DNA from: Bacteroidetes bacterium UBA7662 | GTDB lineage: Bacteria; Bacteroidota; Bacteroidia; UBA7662 | Length of the DNA: 64,000 nt | Assembly: GCA_002483345.1 (NCBI GenBank) | Contig: DLHS01000008.1 | Coordinates: 59,609-123,608, forward strand | Direction: 5' to 3' | In this document: positions 43,822-52,319 of the stretch, piece after piece | Layout: each line of letters opens with the position of its first letter | How positions within the stretch are numbered: position 1 is the first letter of the stretch | Translations under genes and position numbers: made by a program | The notes under the pieces: model-generated | Databases searched by the model: none | Seen by the model: the letters and a program-made list of their open reading frames with translations, nothing else | What the model was told of the DNA's origin: nothing

Positions 43822-45087
43822 ATGCAAAGACAGGAAAAAACCATCTTCCAGTATATCGACAAGTGGACCATACTACTCTACTTCATCCTGACCCTGATTG
43901 GTTGGGTAGCCATTTACTCTGCTGTTTACAATGAGGAGCACAAGAGTATTTTTGACCTCAGTCAGAACTATGGCAAACAATTGCTTTGGATGGGTAGCTC
44001 CTATTTGCTTTTAACCATCATTCTCGCCCTTGATTTCAGGATTTTCGAAGGTATTTCACCTATTGTATATGGTGTCACGCTACTTCTGGGGGCAGGTGTG
44101 CTGTTTTTAGGCAGGGAGGTAAATGGTGCACGTGCCTGGTTTGAAATAGGTAGTTTCAGACTCCAGCCTGCTGAATTTATGAAGCTGGGCACAGTGATGA
44201 TGGTCGCCTATTATCTCAGCAATACCGATGCTGCCATTTCCAAGTTAAAGGCTAAGCTGGTTGTGGGTATGCTGTTGGCCATTCCCGTAGCGCTCATTTT
44301 CCTGCAGCACGATACAGGCAGCGCGCTGGTGTACGCTTCTTTCATTTTCGTCCTGTACAGGGAAGGCCTTTCTGTGAATTACCTGGTTTTTGGGGGGCTG
44401 AGCATATTGGTGGTTGTACTAACCTTATTGCTGGATGAATGGGCTGTTTCTATCAGCATTGCTATTCTGCTGGCCCTTTATGTGGCGCTTTCGAGGAAAA
44501 AAATGAAAGCTTTCTGGCGAGGTATGCTGGTGGCTGGACCTGCCATCGCAGTCATTTTTTCAGTTAATTATGCTTTTGAGAACATACTGGAAGAGCACCA
44601 GCGGCAGCGTATCAATGTGCTTCTGGGCAAGGTAGAAGACTATAAAGGGGCGGGATACAACGTCCATCAATCGCTCATTGCCATCGGCAGTGGTGGTTTT
44701 TTCGGGAAAGGATTTTTGCAGGGTACCCAAACCAAATTTGATTTCGTACCGGAACAAAGTACCGACTTCATTTTCTGTACCATAGGAGAAGAATATGGCT
44801 TTCTGGGTAGCATTGCAGTACTCGCTTTGTACTCGTTGCTCCTGATCCGGATTCTGAACCTTGCCGAACGACAAACGACCCGTTTCGGCCGGGTTTATGG
44901 CTATGGTGTTGCCAGCATCCTCTTTTTCCACGTATTCGTAAACATTGGCATGGCCATAGGATTGTTACCGGTGATCGGCATTCCGCTGCCTTTCATCAGC
45001 TATGGAGGATCCTCGATGTTATCGTTTACCATACTTTTCGGTATTCTCATACGGCTCGACAGTGGCCGTAAACTGGTGTTACGTTAA
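43822..45087 (+). CDS. rodA: Peptidoglycan glycosyltransferase RodA
   Basis: SEDS-family polymerase that works with PBP2. The 421 residues hold about ten membrane helices and the SEDS hallmarks: VNGARAWFEIGSFRLQPAEFMKLG, with the catalytic-region acidic residue in FVPEQSTDFIFCTIGEEYGF, and LPFISYGGSSMLS near the C terminus. Length and ends are complete. A 52-codon gene follows 17 bp downstream. Confidence 0.96.
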   Translation: MQRQEKTIFQYIDKWTILLYFILTLIGWVAIYSAVYNEEHKSIFDLSQNYGKQLLWMGSSYLLLTIILALDFRIFEGISPIVYGVTLLLGAGVLFLGREVNGARAWFEIGSFRLQPAEFMKLGTVMMVAYYLSNTDAAISKLKAKLVVGMLLAIPVALIFLQHDTGSALVYASFIFVLYREGLSVNYLVFGGLSILVVVLTLLLDEWAVSISIAILLALYVALSRKKMKAFWRGMLVAGPAIAVIFSVNYAFENILEEHQRQRINVLLGKVEDYKGAGYNVHQSLIAIGSGGFFGKGFLQGTQTKFDFVPEQSTDFIFCTIGEEYGFLGSIAVLALYSLLLIRILNLAERQTTRFGRVYGYGVASILFFHVFVNIGMAIGLLPVIGIPLPFISYGGSSMLSFTILFGILIRLDSGRKLVLR

Positions 45088-45104
45088 ACTGTAAATGATC
45101 GTAT

Positions 45105-45263
45105 ATGAAACAGCTTTTCTCCTATTTCGTAAATGTATTCAGGCCCAACGGCCCACACAAAACCAAAAACTTCAACCTGCGTATGATGCATGGCATCAAC
45201 CGCATTTCGATACTGATGTTTCTGGGCTGTTTGCTGGTGCTGTTGTACCGCTGGTTAAGCTGA
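45105..45263 (+). CDS. 52-residue single-helix membrane protein (DUF6728-like)
   Basis: A short frame running from ATG 45105 to TGA 45261-45263. The product is basic in its first half (RPNGPHKTKNFNLRMMHGI) and ends with one membrane helix (ISILMFLGCLLVLLYRWLS). The NxNLRxMHGINxISIxMF pattern resembles the Bacteroidota DUF6728 family, as I remember it. It follows rodA by 17 bp and its stop abuts the convergent recG stop without any spacer. Position suggests a small elongasome-associated protein, but no function is known. Confidence 0.75.
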   Translation: MKQLFSYFVNVFRPNGPHKTKNFNLRMMHGINRISILMFLGCLLVLLYRWLS

Positions 45264-47375
45264 TCAGCTGATTCTGCTCCAGTTTTTACGGTGTTTGTGC
45301 ACCTCGTTGTAGGCTGCCACCAATTGTCTGGTCTCGGCTCGCTCTAAGGAGGGGTCTTCTTCAAAGATAGCCTCCACCACCTGCCGCGCCTGCCTTAGAA
45401 TTTCACCATCGGTAGCCAGATCGGCTATGCTGAAGTCCATGCTACCACTTTGCTGAGTACCCGAAATATCACCCGGCCCCCTCAGCTGTAAATCCACCTC
45501 CGCTATTTTAAAGCCATCGTTTGTTTCACACATGGTTTTGATGCGCACCCGTGCGTCGGCCGACAATTTATCACTGGTCATCAACAGGCAGTAACTCTGT
45601 TCTGCACCGCGCCCTACCCTGCCGCGTAACTGGTGCAATTGTGATAATCCGAACCGTTCGGCATTCTCAATCACCATCACCGACGCATTGGGAACATTCA
45701 CGCCCACTTCAATAACTGTGGTTGCCACCATGATATTGGTTTGGCCTTTCACAAATCGTTGCATCTCAAACTCCTTGGCATCGGCTTTCATTTTACCATG
45801 TAAAATACTCACCTGGTATTGTGGTATTGGAAAAGCCCTTGAAATTGCCTCGAAACCATCGTGCAGGAACTTCAGGTCAAGCTTTTCCGATTCTTCAATC
45901 ATGGGGTAAACCACATAAATCTGCCTTCCCAGGGCAATTTCACGGCGCATAAACTCAAATACTTTCAAACGTTGCGCATCGCGCGAGTGAATGGTTTTGA
46001 TGGGTTTACGACCAGCCGGCAGTTCATCAATCACGGAGATATCCAGATCGCCATACAAAGTCATCGCCAGGGTACGTGGGATGGGCGTGGCGGTCATGAC
46101 CAGCACATGGGGAGGCACCTTGCTCTTGGCCCACAACTGAGCCCGCTGAGCGACTCCAAAACGATGCTGCTCGTCGATGATGGTTAATCCAAGATTTTGA
46201 AATACAACGGCCGGCTCAATGAGCGCATGGGTACCCACCAGAAAATGGAGTGATCCATCCTGAAGGGCAGCATGTATCTCCCGGCGCTCCCTGGTACCGG
46301 TGCTGCCTGTGAGCAAACGAATCTGCACAGGCATTTCGCGGAGCATTTCACGCAGGGTATTGTAGTGCTGGGTTGCCAGAATCTCTGTTGGTGCCATCAA
46401 ACAAGCCTGAAAACCATTGTCGATGGCCAACAGCATGGTCAGCAACGCCACAACTGTTTTACCGCTGCCTACATCACCCTGCAACAGCCGGTTCATCTGC
46501 GCTCCTGTTTTAACATCAGCCCTGATTTCCTTCAGCACCCGTTTCTGGGCATTGGTAAGTTCAAAAGGAAGTTGATTTTCATAAAAATCCATGAAATGCA
46601 CACCCACCTGCCCGAATACGTATCCTTTATATTTGGATAATCTGGTTCGTTTCTGCCACAACAAACCAAACTGCAACAGAAACAGCTCTTCAAACTTCAG
46701 CCGGTAACGGGCTGCATCAAGACTTGCCTGATCTTTGGGAAAGTGAATATGCTGAAAAGCGGCAGCGCGCGACATAAGCTTGTGCTTCTGCACAAAAAAT
46801 GCTGGCAGGCTTTCCGGCAACTGGTTTTTAAGCTGCTCCTGCAACTGAAAACTGATGCGGGCAATGCCCTTGGCATCAAGTCCCTTGTTTTTGAGTTTGT
46901 CTGTCGAGCTGTAAACCGGCTGCAGCACGGCCTGTCCCGCAAATCCCTGCGCGGCACTCACCAGCTCCAGCTCGGGATGCGCGATGCTGTACTGGGAACG
47001 GAAAAGTGTGGGTTTGCCGAATACAATGTACTCTTCCCCTATTTTCAGGCTGCTTTCTATCCACCTGACCGATTGAAACCAGATGAGTTCCACCTTGCCG
47101 TGTGCATCCTGTAAAGTAGCCACCAATCTCTTTTTACGACCTTCTCCGGCATAAGCTACCGTGGTAATACGCCCCTTGAGTTGTACAAGTCCCAGGTTTT
47201 CATTCAGCTCCGCTGTGCTGAAAAACCGGGTGCGGTCGATGTGCCTGAAAGGAAAAAAATGAAGTAAATCCCTGAAAGTGTGAATATTCAATTCCGACTT
47301 CAGCAAATCTGCCCGTGCAGGACCTACCCCTTTGAGGTATTCGATGGGGGTTGCAAGTAAATCGGTCTGGCTCAC
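45264..47375 (-). CDS. recG: ATP-dependent DNA helicase RecG
   Basis: Branch-migrates stalled forks and Holliday junctions. The 703-residue protein has the N-terminal wedge domain with OB fold (about 1-230, LKGRITTVAYAGEGRKKRLV), Walker A LLQGDVGSGKTVVAL, the DEQH box IIDEQHRFGVAQR, motif III MTATPIPRTLA, motif V VATTVIEVGVNVPNA and motif VI QLHQLRGRVGRG. The start MSQTDLLATPIEYLKGVGP is typical. It is the last gene of the mutY-ssb-gldE-gldD-recG series, 25 bp after gldD. Confidence 0.96.
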   Translation of the reverse strand: MSQTDLLATPIEYLKGVGPARADLLKSELNIHTFRDLLHFFPFRHIDRTRFFSTAELNENLGLVQLKGRITTVAYAGEGRKKRLVATLQDAHGKVELIWFQSVRWIESSLKIGEEYIVFGKPTLFRSQYSIAHPELELVSAAQGFAGQAVLQPVYSSTDKLKNKGLDAKGIARISFQLQEQLKNQLPESLPAFFVQKHKLMSRAAAFQHIHFPKDQASLDAARYRLKFEELFLLQFGLLWQKRTRLSKYKGYVFGQVGVHFMDFYENQLPFELTNAQKRVLKEIRADVKTGAQMNRLLQGDVGSGKTVVALLTMLLAIDNGFQACLMAPTEILATQHYNTLREMLREMPVQIRLLTGSTGTRERREIHAALQDGSLHFLVGTHALIEPAVVFQNLGLTIIDEQHRFGVAQRAQLWAKSKVPPHVLVMTATPIPRTLAMTLYGDLDISVIDELPAGRKPIKTIHSRDAQRLKVFEFMRREIALGRQIYVVYPMIEESEKLDLKFLHDGFEAISRAFPIPQYQVSILHGKMKADAKEFEMQRFVKGQTNIMVATTVIEVGVNVPNASVMVIENAERFGLSQLHQLRGRVGRGAEQSYCLLMTSDKLSADARVRIKTMCETNDGFKIAEVDLQLRGPGDISGTQQSGSMDFSIADLATDGEILRQARQVVEAIFEEDPSLERAETRQLVAAYNEVHKHRKNWSRIS

Positions 47376-47400
47376 GCTCCGAAAATAGCCCGAATCCGCC

Positions 47401-47991
47401 TCATTTCCAGCGGAAGGTTTCCAACAAGTGTCGCACGTCTTCCAGGACGTAAGCTACTACCGGTGCCAGGCTATCCGGGCGGGGTTCACTGTAGAAATAA
47501 AGGCTGCCTCTCAAAAAATGACGGCTGCTGTCGGTAAGATAAAACTGAGTGGCAGAGGCTGCCTCACCACCTACCTCGTACAGCATACCATATTCGCGCT
47601 CTTCCGGCCTGTTAATCATTTTTTCTTCAATCGATGACGCTCTTACCACATGTTTGTAGGTCAGCCGCTGTGTCTCATAAATCAGCTTATCGAGTGGTGT
47701 CTGCGCATTGATTGGCTTGTAGCTCAGGTAGATGGTCGCCTGTAGTCCGGGATAAAACAGGTTCATCCAACAGGCATTCTCCCCGTTTTTTACCGGCTCG
47801 AGACGACTGGCCAGGGGATATTCAAAAACATAAGGGCAGCTGGTGGTATCAAACAACCGGTAGCCGCGGGCCGGTAAATCAATGCGGTGATAGCCATAAG
47901 GCCTGGGCGATGCCGCCTTCTCTTCACAGGACACAAAAAGCAGGACTGCCATAAACAGAAAAACAATTTTCTTAAATTTCAGGACTGTCAT
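47401..47991 (-). CDS. gldD: Gliding motility lipoprotein GldD
   Basis: A 196-residue lipoprotein required for gliding in Flavobacterium. I start it at ATG 47991: this gives a signal peptide FKKIVFLFMAVLLFVSC with the lipobox Cys, followed by EEKAASPRPYGYHRIDLP, the standard GldD beginning (PRPxGYxRIDLP). The family segments WMNLFYPGLQATIYLSY and SRHFLRGSLYFYSEPRPDSL are present. Its start overlaps the gldE 3' end by 20 bp. Order ssb-gldE-gldD matches Flavobacterium. Confidence 0.93.
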   Translation of the reverse strand: MTVLKFKKIVFLFMAVLLFVSCEEKAASPRPYGYHRIDLPARGYRLFDTTSCPYVFEYPLASRLEPVKNGENACWMNLFYPGLQATIYLSYKPINAQTPLDKLIYETQRLTYKHVVRASSIEEKMINRPEEREYGMLYEVGGEAASATQFYLTDSSRHFLRGSLYFYSEPRPDSLAPVVAYVLEDVRHLLETFRWK

Positions 47992-49357
47992 TTTCTGTTT
48001 TGGGTTCTGTTTGAGGTAATTCGGGTAAAGTAATTCTGACAGATATAATACGCCTGTCGTCGGCTTCCAGTATGGTGAATAGATACGCTTCAAAATTGAT
48101 TTCTTCACCTGCTACTGGCATATGCCCTGAAAGCTCCAGCAAGAGGCCTGCCAGACTGTCGGCATCCCCGCGGGCTTCCTCAAAGGTTTCCGAGTCAATA
48201 TCCAGGTATTTATAAACTTCCTGAAGCTGTGTTTTGGCTTCAAAAATGTAATTACGCTCGTCTATTTGTTCATAAGGCAGCTCTTCAGCCTCATCAAATT
48301 CATCGTTGATTTCTCCGACAATTTCCTCGAGTATGTCTTCCAGCGTAATAAGACCTGCACAGCCGCCATATTCATCCACAACCACTGCCATATGGGTGTG
48401 TTTGCCCTGAAAATCTTTAAAAAGGTCGTCTATTCTCTTTTTCTCGGGAACAAAATATGGCTTACGCAACAACGGACGCCAGTCAAAAGTATCATCCTTA
48501 TCGAGATGTGCCAGCAAGTCTTTCAGATAGAGTATACCGTCTATCTTATCCAGCGATTCGGTGTATACCGGTACCCTGCTGTAACCCGAGTCTGTTATCT
48601 GAGCTATCAGTTCCCGGAACAAAACATCTGATTCCACGGCGGTAATATCCTGTCGTGAGGTCATGACCTGCTTCACGCTGATGTTCCCGAAATTAACGAT
48701 CCCTTTGAGTATCTCCTTTTCTTCCGTGTTTTCGTCCTCCTCCTCATAGGTTAGCTCAATGGCCTGATTCAGTTCATCGATGGATACATTCTGAATTTTG
48801 TTTTTGAAACGTTTATCAATCAGATTAGTACCGGAAACAAGCAGGAAGCTGAAAGGTGCAAATACACGATTTAATACTTTCAGCGCCGGAGCCATAAAGG
48901 CAGCAACCTGCAGGTTTTTTTCAGTAGCGTATACTTTTGGCAGCACCTCTCCAAACATTACAATCAACAGGGTTACCAGCAATGTTTGAATCAAAAAACC
49001 AACAAAAGGTGCTGTACTGAAGTCAAACTGCCTGAAAGTGACGTAATAAGACAGTATGACAATACTCACATTCACGAAATTATTGGCGATCAAAAGCGTA
49101 GCCAACAGTTTTTTGGGATGATCAAGCAAATGGACAATCAGTTTATCGCGGGGCGATTCACTCTGGATCAGCTCTCCGTGGGCCGTTTTGCTGAGCGAGA
49201 AAAAAGCAACTTCGGCACCGGAAATCAGAGCAGAACAAATAAGAAGCAGGAAAATGGCTGCAAGGGTCATCACCAGCTCCTGCACGGATGCAGCAAGTGT
49301 AATCTGGTTGAGTAAAAAAAGCCAGCTAAGCTGGGAGTCTCCGTCGGGATTATCCAA
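47972..49357 (-). CDS. gldE: Gliding motility-associated protein GldE
   Basis: A 461-residue membrane protein of the CorC/HlyC (CNNM-like) family: a DUF21 domain with four helices (about 25-180; SALISGAEVAFFSLSKT), paired CBS domains (about 210-345; VMTSRQDITAVESDV and HTHMAVVVDEYGGCAGLITLED) and a C-terminal CorC_HlyC domain (360-445). GldE supports GldD function in gliding, though its biochemical role, perhaps ion transport, is unknown. It starts 20 bp after ssb. Confidence 0.93.
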   Translation of the reverse strand: MDNPDGDSQLSWLFLLNQITLAASVQELVMTLAAIFLLLICSALISGAEVAFFSLSKTAHGELIQSESPRDKLIVHLLDHPKKLLATLLIANNFVNVSIVILSYYVTFRQFDFSTAPFVGFLIQTLLVTLLIVMFGEVLPKVYATEKNLQVAAFMAPALKVLNRVFAPFSFLLVSGTNLIDKRFKNKIQNVSIDELNQAIELTYEEEDENTEEKEILKGIVNFGNISVKQVMTSRQDITAVESDVLFRELIAQITDSGYSRVPVYTESLDKIDGILYLKDLLAHLDKDDTFDWRPLLRKPYFVPEKKRIDDLFKDFQGKHTHMAVVVDEYGGCAGLITLEDILEEIVGEINDEFDEAEELPYEQIDERNYIFEAKTQLQEVYKYLDIDSETFEEARGDADSLAGLLLELSGHMPVAGEEINFEAYLFTILEADDRRIISVRITLPELPQTEPKTENDSPEI

Positions 49358-49377
49358 AATGTGGGTTATTCGTGAAA

Positions 49378-49815
49378 CTAAAAGGGCAGATCGTCACCCT
49401 GACTATCGGCAGAAAGGTAATCTTCATGGCTGCTACCTGCACCACTTTGCGCACCGGCATTGGAGGCTCCTCCGCTTTCACCAGGCTTGCGGCCAAGTAA
49501 TACAATGTTGTCGCCAACCACTTCGGTCGTGTAACGGGTATTGCCGTCTTTGTCTTCCCATTTACGGGTCGACAACCGGCCTTCTATGTATACCTGCTGG
49601 CCTTTGGTCAGAAATCGGACTGCCAGATCTGCCAGTGCACGCCATAGCACAATGTTATGCCATTCTGTACGGGTCTGACGGTTACCGTCTTTGTCCTTGT
49701 AATCTTCGGATGTTGCCAGCGGGAAAATGGCCAGCTTGACACCGTTCCCGGTATCCTTTACCTCCGGGTCTTTACCCAGATTGCCAATCAACATCACTTT
49801 ATTCAGTCCAGCCAT
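49378..49815 (-). CDS. ssb: Single-stranded DNA-binding protein
   Basis: A 145-residue OB-fold protein: NKVMLIGNLGKDPEV at the start, WHNIVLWRALADLAVRFLTKGQQVYIEGRLSTRKWEDKDG-type core (split here as VYIEGRLSTRKWED), a glycine/serine-rich linker, and the acidic partner-binding tip GDDLPF at the C terminus. It overlaps the mutY 3' end by 13 bp. Confidence 0.96.
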   Translation of the reverse strand: MAGLNKVMLIGNLGKDPEVKDTGNGVKLAIFPLATSEDYKDKDGNRQTRTEWHNIVLWRALADLAVRFLTKGQQVYIEGRLSTRKWEDKDGNTRYTTEVVGDNIVLLGRKPGESGGASNAGAQSGAGSSHEDYLSADSQGDDLPF

Positions 49816-50858
49816 GCAGCTATCGTTTTGAAATATGTGGTTATCAAACGTGGAACGGGAAATAAATCACGTTCTGAATGCTCTACAAAAATAAGGTCAT
49901 TCCCTTGCAAGTTATGAAAAATTTGAACCAGCCAAAACCGGGCATGAAGCCGTTGATGCGTCAGAATATGGCGAAAGTCGGCTGATTCATCGAGAACTGA
50001 CATTTCTCCTGACCCCAATCCGAAAACCTGATGCAAACGCGACAAAAGTTGCGGAGTTTCTAACAAAGTCGGCTCTTCCAGGCAAAAGGGATCGTACAGC
50101 CCCTGCCAGATATCTCCTGCCGTTCGTTTTTTGAGATAGATACCCCCTTCAAACTGAAACAAAACATAGTTCAGGTAGCGGGAACGCACCTTAATCTTAC
50201 CTGCCTTCACCGGTAACAAAGTTACTTCCCGTGTCTTGAACGCATGACAATCACCCTGAAACGGGCAGTTTGCGCAGTCTGGTTGCTGCGGTGTACAAAG
50301 GGTAGCGCCAAACTCCATGATAGCCTGGTTGTAGGTACCGGGTTGTTCCCTGTCAAGTAATGCATCTGCCTTTTCACGGAACAACCGCTGGCCCGCAGGC
50401 TGGTCGATGGCCTCCCGGATACCGAACAAACGGGCCAGCACACGGTACACGTTTCCATCAACAACCGCATGTGGCTGGTTGAAAGCCAGAGAAGCAATGG
50501 CCGCAGCGCTGTAAACCCCCACCCCTTTCAGCTTCAGCAGCGATGTGTAATCAGGCGGAAAAACACCTCCGAACATATCCATTACCTGTTTGGCTGCATG
50601 GTGCAGGTTGCGGGCACGGCTGTAGTACCCCAATCCCTGCCAGTCACGCAGTACTTCCTGTTCATCGGCCGCGGCCAGATGAGCAACGGTCGGGTAGTGC
50701 GCCACGAATTTCTCGTAGTATGGCAGCCCCTGCGCCACCCGGGTTTGCTGAAGAATTATCTCCGACAACCAGATTTTATAGGGGTCCGAGGTCCTTCTCC
50801 AGGGCAAATCACGGTGTCCGGAGCGGTACCAGTCAATTAGTTTATGGCTAAATAGCAT
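49803..50858 (-). CDS. mutY: A/G-specific adenine glycosylase MutY
   Basis: Removes adenine opposite 8-oxoguanine. In 351 residues I see the catalytic Glu33 in WLSEIILQQTRV, the helix-hairpin-helix LKGVGVYSAAAIASLAF, catalytic Asp134 in AVVDGNV, and the [4Fe-4S] ligands C188, C195, C198 and C204 (C-x6-C-x2-C-x5-C). A C-terminal NUDIX-like domain with KKRTAGDIWQGLYDPF recognises 8-oxoG. First of the minus-strand operon, divergent from the HU gene. Confidence 0.95.
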   Translation of the reverse strand: MLFSHKLIDWYRSGHRDLPWRRTSDPYKIWLSEIILQQTRVAQGLPYYEKFVAHYPTVAHLAAADEQEVLRDWQGLGYYSRARNLHHAAKQVMDMFGGVFPPDYTSLLKLKGVGVYSAAAIASLAFNQPHAVVDGNVYRVLARLFGIREAIDQPAGQRLFREKADALLDREQPGTYNQAIMEFGATLCTPQQPDCANCPFQGDCHAFKTREVTLLPVKAGKIKVRSRYLNYVLFQFEGGIYLKKRTAGDIWQGLYDPFCLEEPTLLETPQLLSRLHQVFGLGSGEMSVLDESADFRHILTHQRLHARFWLVQIFHNLQGNDLIFVEHSERDLFPVPRLITTYFKTIAAWLD

Positions 50859-50895
50859 CGCAATGCGAAATAAACACCAACAAATGAATCTTCCG

Positions 50896-50926
50896 TTTTT
50901 AATTCAGCTTCAATACCTTATTTTTG
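50896..50926 (+). promoter_or_regulatory. Bacteroidota-type promoter for the HU gene
   Basis: TTTT (50896-50899), 19-bp spacer, TATTTTTG (50919-50926). The -7 box is perfect and the -33 box lacks only the final G. The HU start codon at 50965 is 38 bp further on. Confidence 0.6.
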
Positions 50927-50964
50927 CATTCCCTTTCAAAATCGACCTGAATAACCTTAATAAA

Positions 50965-51264
50965 ATGACCAAAGCAGAAGTTATTAGCCAAATCGCCGAA
51001 CAGACCGGCATTGAGAAGGTAGATGTTCAACAAGTAGTTGAGTCGTTCTTCGGAGTTGTTAAAGATTCTATCAAGAACGGAGAGAACATCTACGTTCGTG
51101 GATTCGGTAGTTTTATTGTGAAAAAGCGTGCGAAGAAGATTGCCCGCAATATCTCGCGTAACACCTCTATTGAGATACCTGAGCACTTTATCCCACACTT
51201 CAAACCTTCGAAACAATTTATCGAAGAGGTTAAGGACAATGTGCGTAATACAGTTATCGCCTGA
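50965..51264 (+). CDS. HU-family DNA-binding protein
   Basis: A 99-residue nucleoid protein. ATG 50965 gives MTKAEVISQIAEQTGIEKVDVQQVVESFF, the normal HU start; the frame extends upstream but that part covers the promoter. The DNA-grasping arm region is VRGFGSFIVKKRAKKIARNI, followed by EIPEHFIPHFKPSKQF. The RNISRNTSIEIPEH arm lacks the usual proline of the RNPxTG motif, as often seen in this Bacteroidota HU subgroup. It leads a plus-strand run of HU, TPR protein, bS22-like and rng. Confidence 0.94.
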   Translation: MTKAEVISQIAEQTGIEKVDVQQVVESFFGVVKDSIKNGENIYVRGFGSFIVKKRAKKIARNISRNTSIEIPEHFIPHFKPSKQFIEEVKDNVRNTVIA

Positions 51265-51269
51265 GTAAT

Positions 51270-52106
51270 ATGAGTCGTTTACAACTGCTTCTGGTGGGTG
51301 CCGTGCTGATTCTGGGAATCAGCATCTTCCTTTTCGGGGAGATGACGGTGCTCAAGCCTGCCGGCGAAACCGAAGCAGTGCAGGAACAACCTATGGATGC
51401 GGAGATGCTGTTGCTGATGAGCCGCTCGGGTCTGAACGCCCAGGAGCAGGATAAGCTCACAGCTATCGAAAAGGCACTCGACACCGTGACCAATGCCAGC
51501 CAACGCGAAGCATTGGCGCAGAGCCTGGCCGCGTTCTGGGAAACCAAAAACGACTGGGCCGCGGCCGCCGTATGGTATGAAAAAGCTGCTGTTGCAGGTA
51601 AAAATGCTACGGGCCACGCCCTTGCAGGTACCCGCTTCCTGGCTGCTGCCGATATGGTAGGCGACTCGACCCTGTTAAATTACCTGCATGCCGCAGCCAT
51701 CCGCAACTTTGAGGCAGCCAGTCAGCTGGCCCCGGAAAATCTCGATTTTGCTGCCGATCTGGGCCACGCCCTCACAATCGGTACTGCGGCTCCCATGCAG
51801 GGCATTCAAAAATTGCTTGGCATCGTTAAGCAGGAACCTAAACACCTGAAAGCCAATTTCCATCTGGCACAGCTGGCCATACGTTCCAATCAATACGACA
51901 AAGCTGCCAAACGTTTTGAAGACATTCTAAGCTGGTACCCCGCCTTCGCAGATGCCTATCTGGGGCTGGGGGAAGCCTATTACAAGCTGGGTGATACCGA
52001 AAAAGCCGTCAAGGCTCTGGAAGATTACAAAGCACTCTCTAAAGACCCTGCCATATTGGCTCAGGTTGAAGACTTCATCAGACAAATCAAAAGTTCAACA
52101 CCTTAA
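51270..52106 (+). CDS. TPR-repeat protein with N-terminal membrane anchor
   Basis: A 278-residue protein: a single N-terminal membrane helix (LQLLLVGAVLILGISIFLF), an acidic linker, then helical repeats. Clear tetratricopeptide units lie near the end (YDKAAKRFEDILSWYPAFADAYLGLGEAYYKLGDTEKA region, positions about 205-260). It probably acts as a periplasmic scaffold; partners are unknown. It starts 5 bp after the HU stop, so the two are likely cotranscribed. Confidence 0.87.
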   Translation: MSRLQLLLVGAVLILGISIFLFGEMTVLKPAGETEAVQEQPMDAEMLLLMSRSGLNAQEQDKLTAIEKALDTVTNASQREALAQSLAAFWETKNDWAAAAVWYEKAAVAGKNATGHALAGTRFLAAADMVGDSTLLNYLHAAAIRNFEAASQLAPENLDFAADLGHALTIGTAAPMQGIQKLLGIVKQEPKHLKANFHLAQLAIRSNQYDKAAKRFEDILSWYPAFADAYLGLGEAYYKLGDTEKAVKALEDYKALSKDPAILAQVEDFIRQIKSSTP

Positions 52107-52117
52107 ATACCAAACAG

Positions 52118-52207
52118 ATGCCTTGCGGTAAAAAAAGAAAACGCCATAAGATTGCTACCCACAAGCGTAAAAAACGCCTCAGGAAGAATCGTCACAAGAA
52201 GAAGTAA
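52118..52207 (+). CDS. 29-residue basic ribosomal protein (bS22/COX24-type)
   Basis: Encodes MPCGKKRKRHKIATHKRKKR followed by nine more mostly basic residues, with 19 Lys/Arg among 29. This matches the tiny AURKAIP1/COX24-type small-subunit proteins of Bacteroidota (KRKRHKxxTHKRKKRLRKxRHKKK core). It would bind rRNA in the 30S subunit. It starts 11 bp after the TPR gene stop and is followed by a strong hairpin. Confidence 0.85.
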   Translation: MPCGKKRKRHKIATHKRKKRLRKNRHKKK

Positions 52208-52230
52208 TCCTTCTTTATTGAACTTTTAAA

Positions 52231-52269
52231 GCAACACTTCAGCTTGTAAAATACGAGCTGAAGTGTTGC
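52231..52269 (+). terminator. 14-bp perfect hairpin between the bS22-like gene and rng
   Basis: GCAACACTTCAGCT (52231-52244) and AGCTGAAGTGTTGC (52256-52269) with an 11-nt loop. The following CGTTTCTGTC is only weakly T-rich, so it may be a terminator or an RNA structure in the rng leader. Confidence 0.65.
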
Positions 52270-52319
52270 CGTTTCTGTCACTTTCAAGCGACAGCCTGTA
52301 CGCCGTACACCATACTTTT

